In this document: positions 44,765 through 53,873 of the stretch, in pieces
Numbering within the stretch: the first letter of the stretch is position 1
Layout of the letters: each line of letters opens with the position of its first letter
Assembly: GCF_009866655.1 (NCBI RefSeq)
Contig: NZ_CP047420.1
Coordinates: forward strand, 1,364,001-1,428,000
Source: Rathayibacter sp. VKM Ac-2804
Lineage (GTDB): Bacteria > Actinomycetota > Actinomycetes > Actinomycetales > Microbacteriaceae
Length of the DNA: 64,000 nucleotides
Direction: 5' to 3'
The notes under the pieces: generated by a model
Seen by the model: only the letters and a program-made list of their open reading frames with translations
Told to the model about the DNA's origin: nothing
Database searches by the model: none
Translations under genes and position numbers: made by a program

Positions 44765-46588
44765 TCAGACGGCGACGGGGCGGGCCGTGGCCGGCTCCGG
44801 GACCTCGGCGACGACCGGCGCGCGCTTGATGCTCTTCGCGATGATGACGCAGACCGCGGTGACCACCATGCCGACCAGGATCGCGACCAGGTAGAGCAGC
44901 GGCTGCCCCACCAGTCCGGTCACCCAGACACCGCCGTGCGGGGCGCGGAGCGTGGAGCCGAACAGCGCGACGAGCGCGCCGGTGACGGCCGAGCCGACCA
45001 TGGCGGAGGGGATCACGCGCAGCGGGTCGACCGCGGCGAACGGGATCGCTCCCTCCGAGATGAACGAGGCGCCCAGCAGGTAGGCCGCCTTGCCGTTCTG
45101 GCGCTCGGCATCGGTGAACAGGCGCTTGCGGAGCGACGTGGCGAGGGCGAGGCCCAGCGGCGGCGTCATGCCGGCCGCCATCACGATCGCCATCACCTTG
45201 AACTGCACCGAGTTCGGGTCGCCGTCGGCGGGTACCGAGGCGAGCCCCGTGGTCGCGAAGGCGTAGGCCACCTTGTTGACCGGACCGCCCATGTCGAACG
45301 CCATCATCAGGCCGAGGATGATGCCCAGGATGATCAGGTTGCCGCCGGTGAGGCCGGAGAGCCAGGCGGACAGTCCCTCGCTCAGCGCGCGGAGGGGCGC
45401 TCCGAGGACGACGAACATCAGGAAGCCCGTGATGAAGGTCGCGATCAGCGGGATGATGACGACCGGCATCAGCGACTTGAAGGCCGCCGGCAGCTTGATC
45501 CGCGAGATGTAGAGCGCCGCGTAGCCGGCGATGAAGCCGGACGCGAGGCCGCCGAGGAAGCCGGCGCCGACGGTGACCGCCACGGCGCCGCCGAGGAAGC
45601 CGGGCGCGATGCCGGGGCGGTCCGCGATGCCGAAGGCGATGAAGCCCGAGAGCACCGGCACCAGGAAGGCGAAGGTCGCGCCTCCGATCAGGAACATCAC
45701 TCCGGCCCAGTCGGTGATGTTCGCGATGTTGAAGCCGTTGTCGATGATCTGCTGCGGCGTGTAGCTGACGATCTGGTAGCCGCCGAAGAGGAACGACAGC
45801 GCGATCAGCAGACCGCCCGCCGCGACGAACGGGATCATGTACGAGACGCCGGTCATCAGGTTCTGGCGGATGCGGGTGCCGACGCCGACCTTCTTCGGGG
45901 CGGCGGGCGCCGCGGCCGGAGTCGAGCGGGCGGCGGACGGAGCCGTGCCGGTGCCGCGCAGGGCGAGCGCCCGGTCGAGCACCTCGTCGGGCTTCGAGAG
46001 CGCCTCGGCGACGCCGACCTGGAGGATCGGCTTGCCGGCGAAGCGGTCCTTGCCGCGGACCTCGAGGTCGGCGGCGAGGATGACGACGTCCGCGGCGGCG
46101 ATGTCGCCCGCGGTCATCTCGTCCGAGCCGGCGGCGCCCTGGGTCTCGACGTGGATCGGGTAGCCGCGCTTCTTCGCGGCCTGCTCCAGCGCCTCGGCCG
46201 CCATGTAGGTGTGCGCGATGCCGGCGATGCAGCTCGTCACCGCGACGAAGCGCGGGGCGCCCGTCGAGGCGGCGGCGGGTGCGTCCTGGACCTTCGCCGC
46301 GGCGCGGTCGATGACGTCCGCGGCCTTGGCGAGCGCCTCCGAGGTGCCGACCTCGAGGGTCGGCTTGCCGGCGAAGCGGTCCTTGCCGCGGACCTCGAGG
46401 TCGGCGGCGAGGATCACGACGTCGGCGTCGGCGATCGTCTGGTCGGACATCGGGTCGGAGCCGGCCGCGCCCTGGGTCTCGACCTGGATCTCGTACCCCT
46501 TCTTCTTCGCGGCCTGCTCGAGGGCTTCGGCCGCCATGTAGGTGTGCGCGATGCCGGCGATGCAGCTGGTGACGGCGACGATCTTCAC
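44765..46588 (-). CDS. fruA: fructose PTS permease, EIIB-EIIB-EIIC fusion
   Basis: 607 residues. Two tandem EIIB-fructose domains (about 1-105 and 110-215), each with TSCIAGIAHTYMAAEALEQA; the phosphorylated cysteine is kept in both, while the usual CPTG loop reads CIAG. The EIIC domain (about 235-590) has eight or more membrane segments, with GVGTRIRQNLMTGVSYMIPF and the GxxxEGAIPFA sugar motif (SEGAIPFAAVDP). It imports fructose as fructose-1-phosphate, which FruK converts to fructose-1,6-bisphosphate. The two EIIB DNA sequences are strongly alike, indicating recent duplication or gene conversion. It overlaps the EIIA gene by 4 bp. Confidence 0.96.
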   Translation of the reverse strand: MKIVAVTSCIAGIAHTYMAAEALEQAAKKKGYEIQVETQGAAGSDPMSDQTIADADVVILAADLEVRGKDRFAGKPTLEVGTSEALAKAADVIDRAAAKVQDAPAAASTGAPRFVAVTSCIAGIAHTYMAAEALEQAAKKRGYPIHVETQGAAGSDEMTAGDIAAADVVILAADLEVRGKDRFAGKPILQVGVAEALSKPDEVLDRALALRGTGTAPSAARSTPAAAPAAPKKVGVGTRIRQNLMTGVSYMIPFVAAGGLLIALSFLFGGYQIVSYTPQQIIDNGFNIANITDWAGVMFLIGGATFAFLVPVLSGFIAFGIADRPGIAPGFLGGAVAVTVGAGFLGGLASGFIAGYAALYISRIKLPAAFKSLMPVVIIPLIATFITGFLMFVVLGAPLRALSEGLSAWLSGLTGGNLIILGIILGLMMAFDMGGPVNKVAYAFATTGLASVPADGDPNSVQFKVMAIVMAAGMTPPLGLALATSLRKRLFTDAERQNGKAAYLLGASFISEGAIPFAAVDPLRVIPSAMVGSAVTGALVALFGSTLRAPHGGVWVTGLVGQPLLYLVAILVGMVVTAVCVIIAKSIKRAPVVAEVPEPATARPVAV

Positions 46589-47037
46589 GAGACGACGACC
46601 TCTCGGGCGATGATGTCCGCGACTTCCTGGCCGCTGCCGGCGGCGCGGAGGGATCCGGTGAAGGACTCGTGGATCAGCTTGCGGGCGAGCTGGGCGAGGA
46701 TCTTGAGGTGGGCCTGGTCGGCGCCGTCGGGGGCGGCGATGAGGAAGATCAGGTCTGCGGGGCCGTCCGGGGCGCCGAAGTCCACGCCGGACTTCGCGAT
46801 GCCGACGGCGACGCTGGGGGAGACGACGTGGGACGAGCGGGCGTGGGGGATCCCGATGCCGCCGGGCATGCCGGTGGCCATCTGCGACTCGCGGTCGCGG
46901 ACGTCGGCGAGGAAGCCGTCGAGGTCGGTGACGCGGCCGGCGTCGGCGAGCGTCTTCGCGAGCTGCGCGGTGGCGTCGTCCTTCGTGGCGGCGGTGAGGT
47001 CGACGATGACCGTCGACGCCTCGGTGAGAGCAGTCAT
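46585..47037 (-). CDS. PTS fructose EIIA component
   Basis: 150 residues, PTS_EIIA_2 family (fructose/mannitol). The phospho-accepting histidine is in GIGIPHARSSHVVSPSVAV (about residue 72), surrounded by VRDRESQMATGMPGGIGIPH; DFGAPDGPADLIFLIAAPDG follows. It receives phosphate from HPr and hands it to the EIIB domains of FruA. ATG 47037 overlaps the fruK stop by 4 bp and its end overlaps fruA by 4 bp (ATGA type), showing tight coupling. No HPr domain is fused. Confidence 0.95.
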   Translation of the reverse strand: MTALTEASTVIVDLTAATKDDATAQLAKTLADAGRVTDLDGFLADVRDRESQMATGMPGGIGIPHARSSHVVSPSVAVGIAKSGVDFGAPDGPADLIFLIAAPDGADQAHLKILAQLARKLIHESFTGSLRAAGSGQEVADIIAREVVVS

Positions 47038-47993
47038 GCGCTCAGTTCTCCAATCGGGAGGGTGGGGTCGGGGTTCTCGACGACGGAGACGTCGTCGAGG
47101 CGGAGGGAATCGGGACCCGGGGCTTCACTGCCCGGGAGGGTGACGGCGGCGGTGCCCCAGGCGACGGCCGTCCGCAGACGCTCCGCCTCCGAGGCGTCGG
47201 TCGCCGACAGGTAGCCCGCGAGGGTGCTGTCGCCGGCGCCGACGGTGCTGAGGGGCACGACGGGGGGCGCGCCCGCCCACCACGACGAGGTCGCCGTGAC
47301 GAGGAGGGCACCGTGCTCTCCGAGGCTCACGAGCGCTCGCGCGTCCGGGAGGCGGAGGAGTGTGCGGGCTCCGTCGACGACGTCGCCGACGGTCGCGAGG
47401 GAGCGGCCGAGGAGCTCCTCGAGCTCCTCGAGGTTGGGCTTCACCAGCGTCGCAGTGCCGGCCGCGATGATCGCGGTCAGCGGTGCTCCGGAGGTGTCGA
47501 CGGCGAGGGGGACGCCGAAGTGGGTGGCGAGGCGGCCGAGCGCCGGGTAGAAGTCGTCGCCGAGCCCGGGCGGGACGCTGCCGCAGGCGACGAGCCAGCG
47601 CGGGGCGGAGACGACGTGGTCGCAGATCAGATCGGAGAGCGCCGTCGCCTCCTCCGGGGTGACGGCCGGGCCGGGCTCGTTGATCTTGGTGGTCCGGCCG
47701 GTCGCGTCGTCGACGACGGTGATGTTGGTGCGGATCGGCTCCGCGATCGCGGCGCTGGCCGAGGCGACTCCGGCCGCCTCGAGCATGGTGCGCAGGTCGA
47801 GGCCGGTGGAGGCGTCGGCCGGGTAGATCGCCGTGGCCTCGACGCCGTTGCGGGCGAGGGCCCTGGCGACGTTGACGCCCTTGCCGGCCGGGTCGCGCCG
47901 CACACCGTGGGCGCGGTTGACCTCGCCGACGGCGAAGCCGCTCGTCGAGAGGGTGACGTCGATGCTGGGGTTGGCGGTGACGGTGACGATCAT
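47034..47993 (-). CDS. fruK: 1-phosphofructokinase
   Basis: 319-residue PfkB-family kinase phosphorylating fructose-1-phosphate. TANPSIDVTL at the start, RDPAGKGVNVARALARNG (PfkB signature 1), and PLSTVGAGDSTLAGYLSA (signature 2 with the catalytic Asp). Size is standard. Overlaps fruR and the EIIA gene by 4 bp each, making one operon with FruA. Confidence 0.96.
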   Translation of the reverse strand: MIVTVTANPSIDVTLSTSGFAVGEVNRAHGVRRDPAGKGVNVARALARNGVEATAIYPADASTGLDLRTMLEAAGVASASAAIAEPIRTNITVVDDATGRTTKINEPGPAVTPEEATALSDLICDHVVSAPRWLVACGSVPPGLGDDFYPALGRLATHFGVPLAVDTSGAPLTAIIAAGTATLVKPNLEELEELLGRSLATVGDVVDGARTLLRLPDARALVSLGEHGALLVTATSSWWAGAPPVVPLSTVGAGDSTLAGYLSATDASEAERLRTAVAWGTAAVTLPGSEAPGPDSLRLDDVSVVENPDPTLPIGELSA

Positions 47994-48751
47994 GCGCGGA
48001 CGACCTCCGGGCCGGCGGACTCGATGTCGTCGGCGAGCTCGTCGTCGACATCGGTATCGGTGATGACGGTGTCGATCGCGGACAGCGGGGCGACGTGCCC
48101 GAAGTCCTGGCGGCCGAACTTGGAGTGGTCGGCGAGGACGACGACCCGGCGCGCGGCGGCGATGAGCGCGGTCTTGACGACGGCCTCGTCGAGGTCGGGG
48201 GTGGTGAGACCCCGCTCCCGGCTGATGCCGTTCGTGCCGATGAAGGCGACGTCCACCGAGACGGTGGGGATCACCTGGGCGACCCAGGGCCCGACGGCGG
48301 CCTGCGTCACTCCGCGCAGATGCCCGCCGAGCAGGTGGAGGTCGATGTTGGGCCGGCCGACGAGCGCCACCGCGACAGGGAGGGAATGGGTGACGACCGT
48401 CAGCCGGCGGTCCAGGGGGAGCAGCTCCGCGAGGCGGACCGTGGTGGTCCCGGCGTCGATGGCGATCGAGCCGCCGTCGGGGACCTCGGCGAGTGCCGCG
48501 GTCGCGATGCGGTCCTTCTCGGCCGCGAGGTGGCCCTCGCGGGCAGCGACCTCGGGCTCGATGCCCAGGCGCTCGACCGGGATGGCCCCGCCGTGGGCCC
48601 TGCGCAGCAGGCCGCGCTTCTCGAGGCTAGTGAGATCGCGGCGGATCGTCTCGGGCGTGACCGCGAGGGACTGCGCGAGGTCGCGGACCTCGACCCGCCC
48701 GTCGGTGCGGGCGCGATCCAGGATCGCCTGGTGCCGCTCCGGTGCGTACAT
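47990..48751 (-). CDS. fruR: DeoR-family transcriptional regulator of the fructose operon
   Basis: 253 residues from ATG 48751. An N-terminal HTH (RHQAILDRARTDGRVEVRDL, TPETIRRDLTSLEKRGLLRR) and the sugar-phosphate sensor domain (IAIDAGTTTVRLAELLP, VDVAFIGTNGISRERGLTTP, VLADHSKFG) match DeoR. It is the first gene of fruR-fruK-EIIA-fruA and probably represses its own operon, relieved by fructose-1-phosphate (known for such regulators). An inverted repeat overlapping the promoter is a candidate binding site. Confidence 0.94.
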   Translation of the reverse strand: MYAPERHQAILDRARTDGRVEVRDLAQSLAVTPETIRRDLTSLEKRGLLRRAHGGAIPVERLGIEPEVAAREGHLAAEKDRIATAALAEVPDGGSIAIDAGTTTVRLAELLPLDRRLTVVTHSLPVAVALVGRPNIDLHLLGGHLRGVTQAAVGPWVAQVIPTVSVDVAFIGTNGISRERGLTTPDLDEAVVKTALIAAARRVVVLADHSKFGRQDFGHVAPLSAIDTVITDTDVDDELADDIESAGPEVVRA

Positions 48752-48826
48752 GTGGACTCCGTCGTCTCGCGAGATGCTACGCCTCGTCCGCGGTGTCGGT
48801 GCCGACCTCGGATCTGCGTTTACATC

Positions 48827-48867
48827 TTTTTAGCCCCGTTCGTGTCCGATGTCAACAGAAACGGACA
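48827..48867 (-). promoter_or_regulatory. fruR promoter with overlapping inverted repeat (operator)
   Basis: On the minus strand: TTGACA (48850-48855), a 17-bp spacer and TAAAAA (48827-48832). The arms TGTCCG (48843-48848) and CGGACA (48862-48867) flank the -35 box. The region is unusually AT-rich for this genome. Confidence 0.6.
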
Positions 48868-48938
48868 TGTTCGACAGTCGTCGTTCCGCCTCGCGCCCGT
48901 CGGGGCGCGGGCAGGCTCGACTCGGGAGCGCCGCCGCG

Positions 48939-50024
48939 TCAGGCGGCGGACTCCTCCAGCTCGTCCTCGAGGCGGGAGAGCTGCTTCTCCAGACGCCGGC
49001 GCTTGAGCAGCGAGGCGTCCGGCAGGGCGGCGCGCAGGCGCTCGCGCTCCGCCTCGGCGAGCGTGCGGCGGGCGCGGCGCAGCTGCTCCTCGCGCTCCTT
49101 CTCCAGCTCGTCCGGCGTGAGCTTCCGCGCCGAGATGCCCGCGTCGCTCATGCCCACCGAGATCCAGGAGGCGACGATCAGGATCACCTGGCAGACCAGG
49201 TTGAACCAGATCAGCAGTCCGATCAGGACGGCGAAGGAGGCCAGCAGCGGGTTGCGCGAGGCGCCGCCGAGCAGCTGCGTCCCGAGCACCTTCAGCGCCC
49301 CGAGGGCGATGCCGCCCATCAGCGCGCCGACCCAGAGGTTCTTCCACGGGATCGGGATGCCGCTGAGGATCCGGAACGAGCCGGCGAGCGTCGCGGTGTC
49401 GAGCGCGAGCATGATCAGCAGGCCGACCACGGTTCCGGTGACGCGAGCGAGGGTGGAATCGCTGCCGATCCCGAGGACGTCGAACGCGACGTCGACGAAC
49501 GAGGTCGAGAAGACCGAGAGCGCCGCCGAGACGACCAGAACGGCGCCGAAGACGAGGGCCAGCCCCGCGTCCTTGAGCTTGAGCAGCACGAACAGGACGG
49601 TCGGTCCCGGCAGGGAGAACAGGATCCGGACGGCCTGGCGGAGGCTGCCGAGGAAGTTGAGCGCCGTCCAGAGCAGTCCCGCCGCGGCGATCGCTCCGGT
49701 CCAGCCGAGGATCGAGGAGTCGAGCAGCGTGTCGATCGAGACCAGCGAGTTCTTCTCGCCGATCAGCCCCGGCACCGAGCTGGTGAGCAGCTGCAGCAGC
49801 GAGTCGCGCAGCGCCGCGTTGTCCCGCAGCACGAACCCGAAGACCGCGAAGAACACGAACAGCGCCGCGAAGATCGCGAACAGCGCCTGGAACGCGAGCC
49901 CCGACGCGAACAGCGGCCCGCCGCTCTCGGAGTAGTGCAGCATCACCCGCACCGGCCGCGTCCGCATGATCCGCTCGAACAGCGCCGGGATGCCGCGCGG
50001 AGCCTCGGTCGCCGCCTCCGTCAT
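48939..50024 (-). CDS. YihY/virulence factor BrkB family membrane protein
   Basis: 361 residues from ATG 50024. The BrkB/YihY fold: GGPLFASGLAFQALFAIFAA (first of six membrane segments), AAAGLLWTALNFLGSLRQAV, FVLLKLKDAGLALVFGAVLV, and WVGALMGGIALGALKVLGTQ. A C-terminal charged coiled coil (about 290-361, EKEREEQLRRARRTLAEAE, RRRLEKQLSRLEDELEES) is cytoplasmic. Often misnamed ribonuclease BN; function is unknown, perhaps transport. TACGCT lies 7 nt before the start. It sits downstream of, but apart from, sdhB. Confidence 0.9.
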   Translation of the reverse strand: MTEAATEAPRGIPALFERIMRTRPVRVMLHYSESGGPLFASGLAFQALFAIFAALFVFFAVFGFVLRDNAALRDSLLQLLTSSVPGLIGEKNSLVSIDTLLDSSILGWTGAIAAAGLLWTALNFLGSLRQAVRILFSLPGPTVLFVLLKLKDAGLALVFGAVLVVSAALSVFSTSFVDVAFDVLGIGSDSTLARVTGTVVGLLIMLALDTATLAGSFRILSGIPIPWKNLWVGALMGGIALGALKVLGTQLLGGASRNPLLASFAVLIGLLIWFNLVCQVILIVASWISVGMSDAGISARKLTPDELEKEREEQLRRARRTLAEAERERLRAALPDASLLKRRRLEKQLSRLEDELEESAA

Positions 50025-50098
50025 GCCCTCCAGCGTAGAGGCGCCGGGCGGCCGTCGTGCCCACCCCTTCCCGTCACGACGGCCCCGGGGACGACGAA

Positions 50099-50130
50099 CG
50101 GCCCGCCGGATCCGAGGATCCGACGGGCCG
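50099..50130 (-). terminator. hairpin terminator of the sdh operon
   Basis: CGGCCCGCCGGATC and GATCCGACGGGCCG with a CGAG loop, 16 bp past the sdhB stop on the minus strand. Confidence 0.65.
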
Positions 50131-50146
50131 AACAGGGGAAGAAGGG

Positions 50147-50908
50147 TCAGGCGCGGCCGCGGATGACGGCCTGCTTCACCTCGGCGATCGCCTGGGTGAT
50201 CTGGATGCCGCGCGGGCAGGCCTCGGTGCAGTTGAAGGTCGTGCGGCAGCGCCAGACGCCCTCCTTGTCGTTGAGGATGTCCAGGCGGGCTCCGCCGGCG
50301 TCGTCGCGCGAGTCGAAGATGAAGCGGTGCGCGTTCACGATCGCGGCGGGGCCGAAGTACTGCCCGTCCGTCCAGAACACCGGGCAGGACGACGTGCACG
50401 CGGCGCAGAGGATGCACTTGGTGGTGTCGTCGAAGCGGGCGCGGTCGGCGACCGACTGCACGCGCTCCTTGCCCTTGGTGGGCGGGGTGTTCGCGATCAG
50501 GAACGGCTGCACCTCGCGGTAGGAGGCGAAGAACGGCTCCATGTCCACGACGAGGTCCTTCTCGAGGGGCAGGCCCTTGATCGCCTCGATGTAGATCGGC
50601 TGCGAGATGTCGAGGTCCTTGATCAGCGTCTTGCAGGCCAGGCGGTTGCGGCCGTTGATCCGCATCGCGTCGGAGCCGCAGATGCCGTGAGCGCAGGAGC
50701 GGCGGAAGGTCAGCGAGCCGTCCTGGTCCCACTTGATCCGGTGCAGCGCGTCGAGGACGCGGTCGGTCGAGAACATCTCGACGTCGAAGTCCTGCCAGCG
50801 CGGCTCGGTGTCCTGCTCGGGGTCGAAGCGGCGGATGATGAACGTGACGGTGAACGCCTCCGGGGCCGCGGGGGCGGCGGGGGGCTGCTCGAGAGTGGCG
50901 GTCGACAC
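50147..50908 (-). CDS. sdhB: succinate dehydrogenase iron-sulfur subunit
   Basis: 253 residues from GTG 50908. It passes electrons from FAD in SdhA to the quinone via three clusters: [2Fe-2S] ligands in RRSCAHGICGSDAMRINGRN ... CKTL; the [4Fe-4S] CILCAACTSSCPV and [3Fe-4S] CRTTFNCTEACPRGI. IEAIKGLPLEKDLVVDMEPF is typical of actinobacterial Sdh. Starts 2 bp after the sdhA stop. The upstream in-frame extension was rejected as it lies inside sdhA. Confidence 0.97.
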   Translation of the reverse strand: MSTATLEQPPAAPAAPEAFTVTFIIRRFDPEQDTEPRWQDFDVEMFSTDRVLDALHRIKWDQDGSLTFRRSCAHGICGSDAMRINGRNRLACKTLIKDLDISQPIYIEAIKGLPLEKDLVVDMEPFFASYREVQPFLIANTPPTKGKERVQSVADRARFDDTTKCILCAACTSSCPVFWTDGQYFGPAAIVNAHRFIFDSRDDAGGARLDILNDKEGVWRCRTTFNCTEACPRGIQITQAIAEVKQAVIRGRA

Positions 50909-50910
50909 GG

Positions 50911-52749
50911 CTAGTACTTCCTCTCCATCGGCTGGTACCGGGTGATCACGACGGGCTTCCAATCGAGGCGGATGTGGTCGCCCGCGTCGGAGGAGTGCGC
51001 GTCTCCGGAGAGGTACGCCATCGTGTGCTGCATGTAGTTCTCGTCGTCGCGCTTGGGGAAGTCGTCGCGCATGTGGCCGCCGCGGCTCTCCTTGCGGTTC
51101 CGCGCGGAGTAGACGACGACCTCGGCGAGGTCGAGGAGGAAGCCGAGCTCGACCGCCTCCAGGAGGTCGGTGTTGAAGCGCTTGCCCTTGTCCTGCACCG
51201 AGATGTTGCGGAACCGGTCGCGCAGGCGCTGGATGGTGCCGGTGACCTGCTCGAGCGACTCGTCGGTGCGGAACACCTGGGCGTTCTTGTCCATCTCGTC
51301 CTGCAGCTCCTTGCGGATCGAGGCGATCCGCTCGGTGCCGGTCGCGCCGCGGAGCGAGGCGAGCATGTCGCGGATCGCGCCGGCGGGGTTCTCGGGCAGG
51401 GGGGTGAAGTCGACGGTCTGCGAGTAGTCGGCGGCGTTGTTGCCGCTGCGCTTCCCGAACACGTTGATGTCAAGGAGCGAGTTGGTGCCGAGGCGGTTCG
51501 AGCCGTGCACCGAGACGCAGGCGCATTCGCCGGCGGCGTAGAGGCCGGGGACCACGGTGCTGTTGTCCGAGAGGACCTCGGCCTTGACGTTGGTCGGGAT
51601 GCCGCCCATCGCGTAGTGCGCGGTCGGCATGACCGGCACCGGCTCGACGACCGGGTCGACGCCGAGATAGGTGCGGGCGAACTCGGTGATGTCGGGGAGC
51701 TTCGTCTCGAGCACCTCGGCGCCGAGGTGGGTGCAGTCCAGCAGCACGTAGTCCTTGTGCGGGCCGGCGCCGCGGCCCTCCGCCACCTCCTGGACCATGC
51801 AGCGGGCGACGATGTCGCGCGGCGCGAGGTCCTTGATGGTGGGCGCGTAGCGCTCCATGAAGCGCTCGCCGGATGCGTTGCGGAGGATCGCTCCCTCCCC
51901 TCGCGCTCCCTCGGTGAGGAGGATGCCGAGACCGGCGAGGCCGGTCGGGTGGAACTGGAAGAACTCCATGTCCTCGAGGGGGAGGCCCTTGCGCCAGATG
52001 ATGCCGACGCCGTCGCCCGTGAGGGTGTGCGCGTTCGACGTCGTCTTGTAGATCTTGCCGAAGCCGCCGGTCGCGAAGATGATCGCCTTGGCCTGGAAGA
52101 CGTGCAGCTCGCCGGTGGCGAGCTCGTAGGCCACCACTCCGGAGGGCTTGTTCACGCCGTCGACCTCGGTCATCACCAGGTCGAGCACGTAGAACTCGTT
52201 GTAGAAGTTGATGCCGAGGCGGACGCAGTTCTGGAACAGCGTCTGCAGGATCATGTGGCCGGTGCGGTCGGCCGCGTAGCAGGCCCGGCGCACGGGCGCC
52301 TTGCCGTGGTCACGCGTGTGACCGCCGAAGCGGCGCTGGTCGATCTTGCCGTCCTCGGTGCGGTTGAACGGGAGGCCCATGTTCTCGAGGTCGATGACCG
52401 CGTCGATGGCCTCCTTCGCGAGGATCTCCGCCGCGTCCTGGTCGACGAGGTAGTCGCCGCCCTTGACCGTGTCGAAGGTGTGCCACTCCCAGCTGTCCTC
52501 CTCGACGTTCGCGAGGGCGGCTGCCATGCCGCCCTGTGCTGCACCGGTGTGCGAGCGCGTCGGGTAGAGCTTCGAGATCACGGCGGTCCTCGCCTTGGGC
52601 CCGGCCTCGATCGCGGCGCGCATGCCCGCTCCGCCGGCTCCCACGATCACCACGTCGAACTGGTGGTAGTGGACGCCGTCGTCTCCGACGGTCTTGGTGA
52701 AGGCGCTCTGTTCTGCGCCGCCGCTGTGGACGTGGCCTGGTGTGCTCAC
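50911..52749 (-). CDS. sdhA: succinate dehydrogenase flavoprotein subunit
   Basis: 612 residues from GTG 52749. Oxidises succinate to fumarate. FAD-binding [24 protein letters not shown] segment (near residue 30, here [10 protein letters not shown]), the FAD-attachment histidine in [19 protein letters not shown], substrate-site [20 protein letters not shown], and [13 protein letters not shown]. Class matches the actinobacterial Sdh1-type of four-subunit complexes with heme. Member of sdhC-sdhD-sdhA-sdhB. Confidence 0.98.
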   Translation of the reverse strand: MSTPGHVHSGGAEQSAFTKTVGDDGVHYHQFDVVIVGAGGAGMRAAIEAGPKARTAVISKLYPTRSHTGAAQGGMAAALANVEEDSWEWHTFDTVKGGDYLVDQDAAEILAKEAIDAVIDLENMGLPFNRTEDGKIDQRRFGGHTRDHGKAPVRRACYAADRTGHMILQTLFQNCVRLGINFYNEFYVLDLVMTEVDGVNKPSGVVAYELATGELHVFQAKAIIFATGGFGKIYKTTSNAHTLTGDGVGIIWRKGLPLEDMEFFQFHPTGLAGLGILLTEGARGEGAILRNASGERFMERYAPTIKDLAPRDIVARCMVQEVAEGRGAGPHKDYVLLDCTHLGAEVLETKLPDITEFARTYLGVDPVVEPVPVMPTAHYAMGGIPTNVKAEVLSDNSTVVPGLYAAGECACVSVHGSNRLGTNSLLDINVFGKRSGNNAADYSQTVDFTPLPENPAGAIRDMLASLRGATGTERIASIRKELQDEMDKNAQVFRTDESLEQVTGTIQRLRDRFRNISVQDKGKRFNTDLLEAVELGFLLDLAEVVVYSARNRKESRGGHMRDDFPKRDDENYMQHTMAYLSGDAHSSDAGDHIRLDWKPVVITRYQPMERKY

Positions 52750-52851
52750 TGGGTGACTGCTCCGTTGAACGGGGTGGAAGGGCGGGAGTGGGGGAGGTGC
52801 GCTCCCGGGGCGTGACGGTGCCGCGCGGACGGACCGCGCGGCACCGGGCGC

Positions 52852-53295
52852 CTAGGCGGCGCAGAAGGAGGGAAGCAGGCTCGGGTCCGCGTCGGTGGGG
52901 CAGGGGTTGAAGCCGAAGACCACGTAGGTGCCGAGCGCGATCAGCGCGACGACCGAGACGAGGATGCCGCCCTTGAACACGCGGGCCAGCAGCGGCGAGG
53001 TCGCGTAGTCGTTGACGAGCGTCCGCATGCCGTTGCCGCCGTGGATGAGCGCGAGCCAGAGCATCGCGACGTCCCACCACTGCCAGAACGGGTTGGCGAG
53101 CTTGCCGCCGACGAAGCCGAAGTCGATGGCCTTGATGCCCTCGCCCAGCAGCAGGTTGAAGATCAGGTGCCCGAAGATCAGGACGATCAGCACGACGCCG
53201 GAGGCGCGCATGTAGATCCAGCCCCACTTCTCCCAGTTGGTGCCGGAGGAGCGGGTCGGGACGAGCGGAGTCCGCGGTGCGGCGACGGTGCTCAA
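52852..53295 (-). CDS. sdhD: succinate dehydrogenase membrane anchor subunit D
   Basis: 147 residues from TTG 53295, which overlaps the sdhC stop (TTGA) and follows GGGAGG by 6-7 nt. Three membrane segments (YMRASGVVLIVLIFGHLIFN, WWDVAMLWLALIHGGNGM, GGILVSVVALIALGTYVVFG). The histidine in LIFGHLIFN may ligate heme. It anchors SdhAB with SdhC and helps bind menaquinone. 102 bp separate it from sdhA. Confidence 0.93.
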   Translation of the reverse strand: MSTVAAPRTPLVPTRSSGTNWEKWGWIYMRASGVVLIVLIFGHLIFNLLLGEGIKAIDFGFVGGKLANPFWQWWDVAMLWLALIHGGNGMRTLVNDYATSPLLARVFKGGILVSVVALIALGTYVVFGFNPCPTDADPSLLPSFCAA

Positions 53296-53726
53296 TGGGC
53301 ACCTCCCTCGCTGAAGACGTTGATGAGATGGCGGGGCGCGAAGCCGAGCATCAGCACGACCCACAGGCCGATGACGACCCAGAAGAGCACGCGCTGGTTG
53401 CGGGTGGCCCAGCTCCAGAAGTCGACCAGGATGATGCGCAGGCCGTTCAGGGCGTGGAACGCGATCGCGCCCACCAGACCCGTCTCGCCGAGGCCCATGA
53501 TCGGATTCTTGTACGTGCCGATGACCGCGTTGTACGCCTCGGGGCTCACCGCGATGAGCGCCGAGTCGAGGACGTGCACGAGGAGGAAGAAGAAGATGGC
53601 GACACCGGTGATCCGGTGCAGCACCCACGACCACATGCCTTCGCGACCGCGGTAGAGGGTTCCGGCCGGACGGCGGATCTTCCCCTGCTTCCGGGGTGCG
53701 AGGGTTTGAGCAGTTGAAACTGACAC
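53292..53726 (-). CDS. sdhC: succinate dehydrogenase cytochrome b556 subunit C
   Basis: 144 residues from GTG 53726, 6 nt after GGAGGG (TTG 53732 is in frame but overlaps the ribosome binding site). TLYRGREGMWSWVLHRITGV contains the SdhC signature; the heme-ligand histidines are in HRITG and VHVLDS. Three membrane segments. First gene of the operon; its 3' end overlaps sdhD. Confidence 0.94.
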   Translation of the reverse strand: MSVSTAQTLAPRKQGKIRRPAGTLYRGREGMWSWVLHRITGVAIFFFLLVHVLDSALIAVSPEAYNAVIGTYKNPIMGLGETGLVGAIAFHALNGLRIILVDFWSWATRNQRVLFWVVIGLWVVLMLGFAPRHLINVFSEGGAH

Positions 53727-53854
53727 GAACAACCCTCCCTGGTTGACTGCTCCGTCGGCCTGACCTGACCCGCGACTCGTGGACGCGGGCGGGGCGGAGG
53801 AGCGGCGAGAACACTCGCTCGACGATTCTAGGCACCGGGCGGGATCGCCGCGGC

Positions 53855-53873
53855 TTAGGCGAGCCTTAGCTGC
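53855..53873. promoter_or_regulatory. DtxR/IdeR-like iron box near the sdh operon
   Basis: TTAGGCGAGCCTTAGCTGC resembles the TTAGGTTAGSCTAACCTAA box: the left part TTAGG and central AGCCT match, the right end does not. It overlaps the 3' end of the GT4 gene, about 130 bp upstream of sdhC, and TAGAAT (minus strand, 53825-53830) lies between. Confidence 0.35.
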
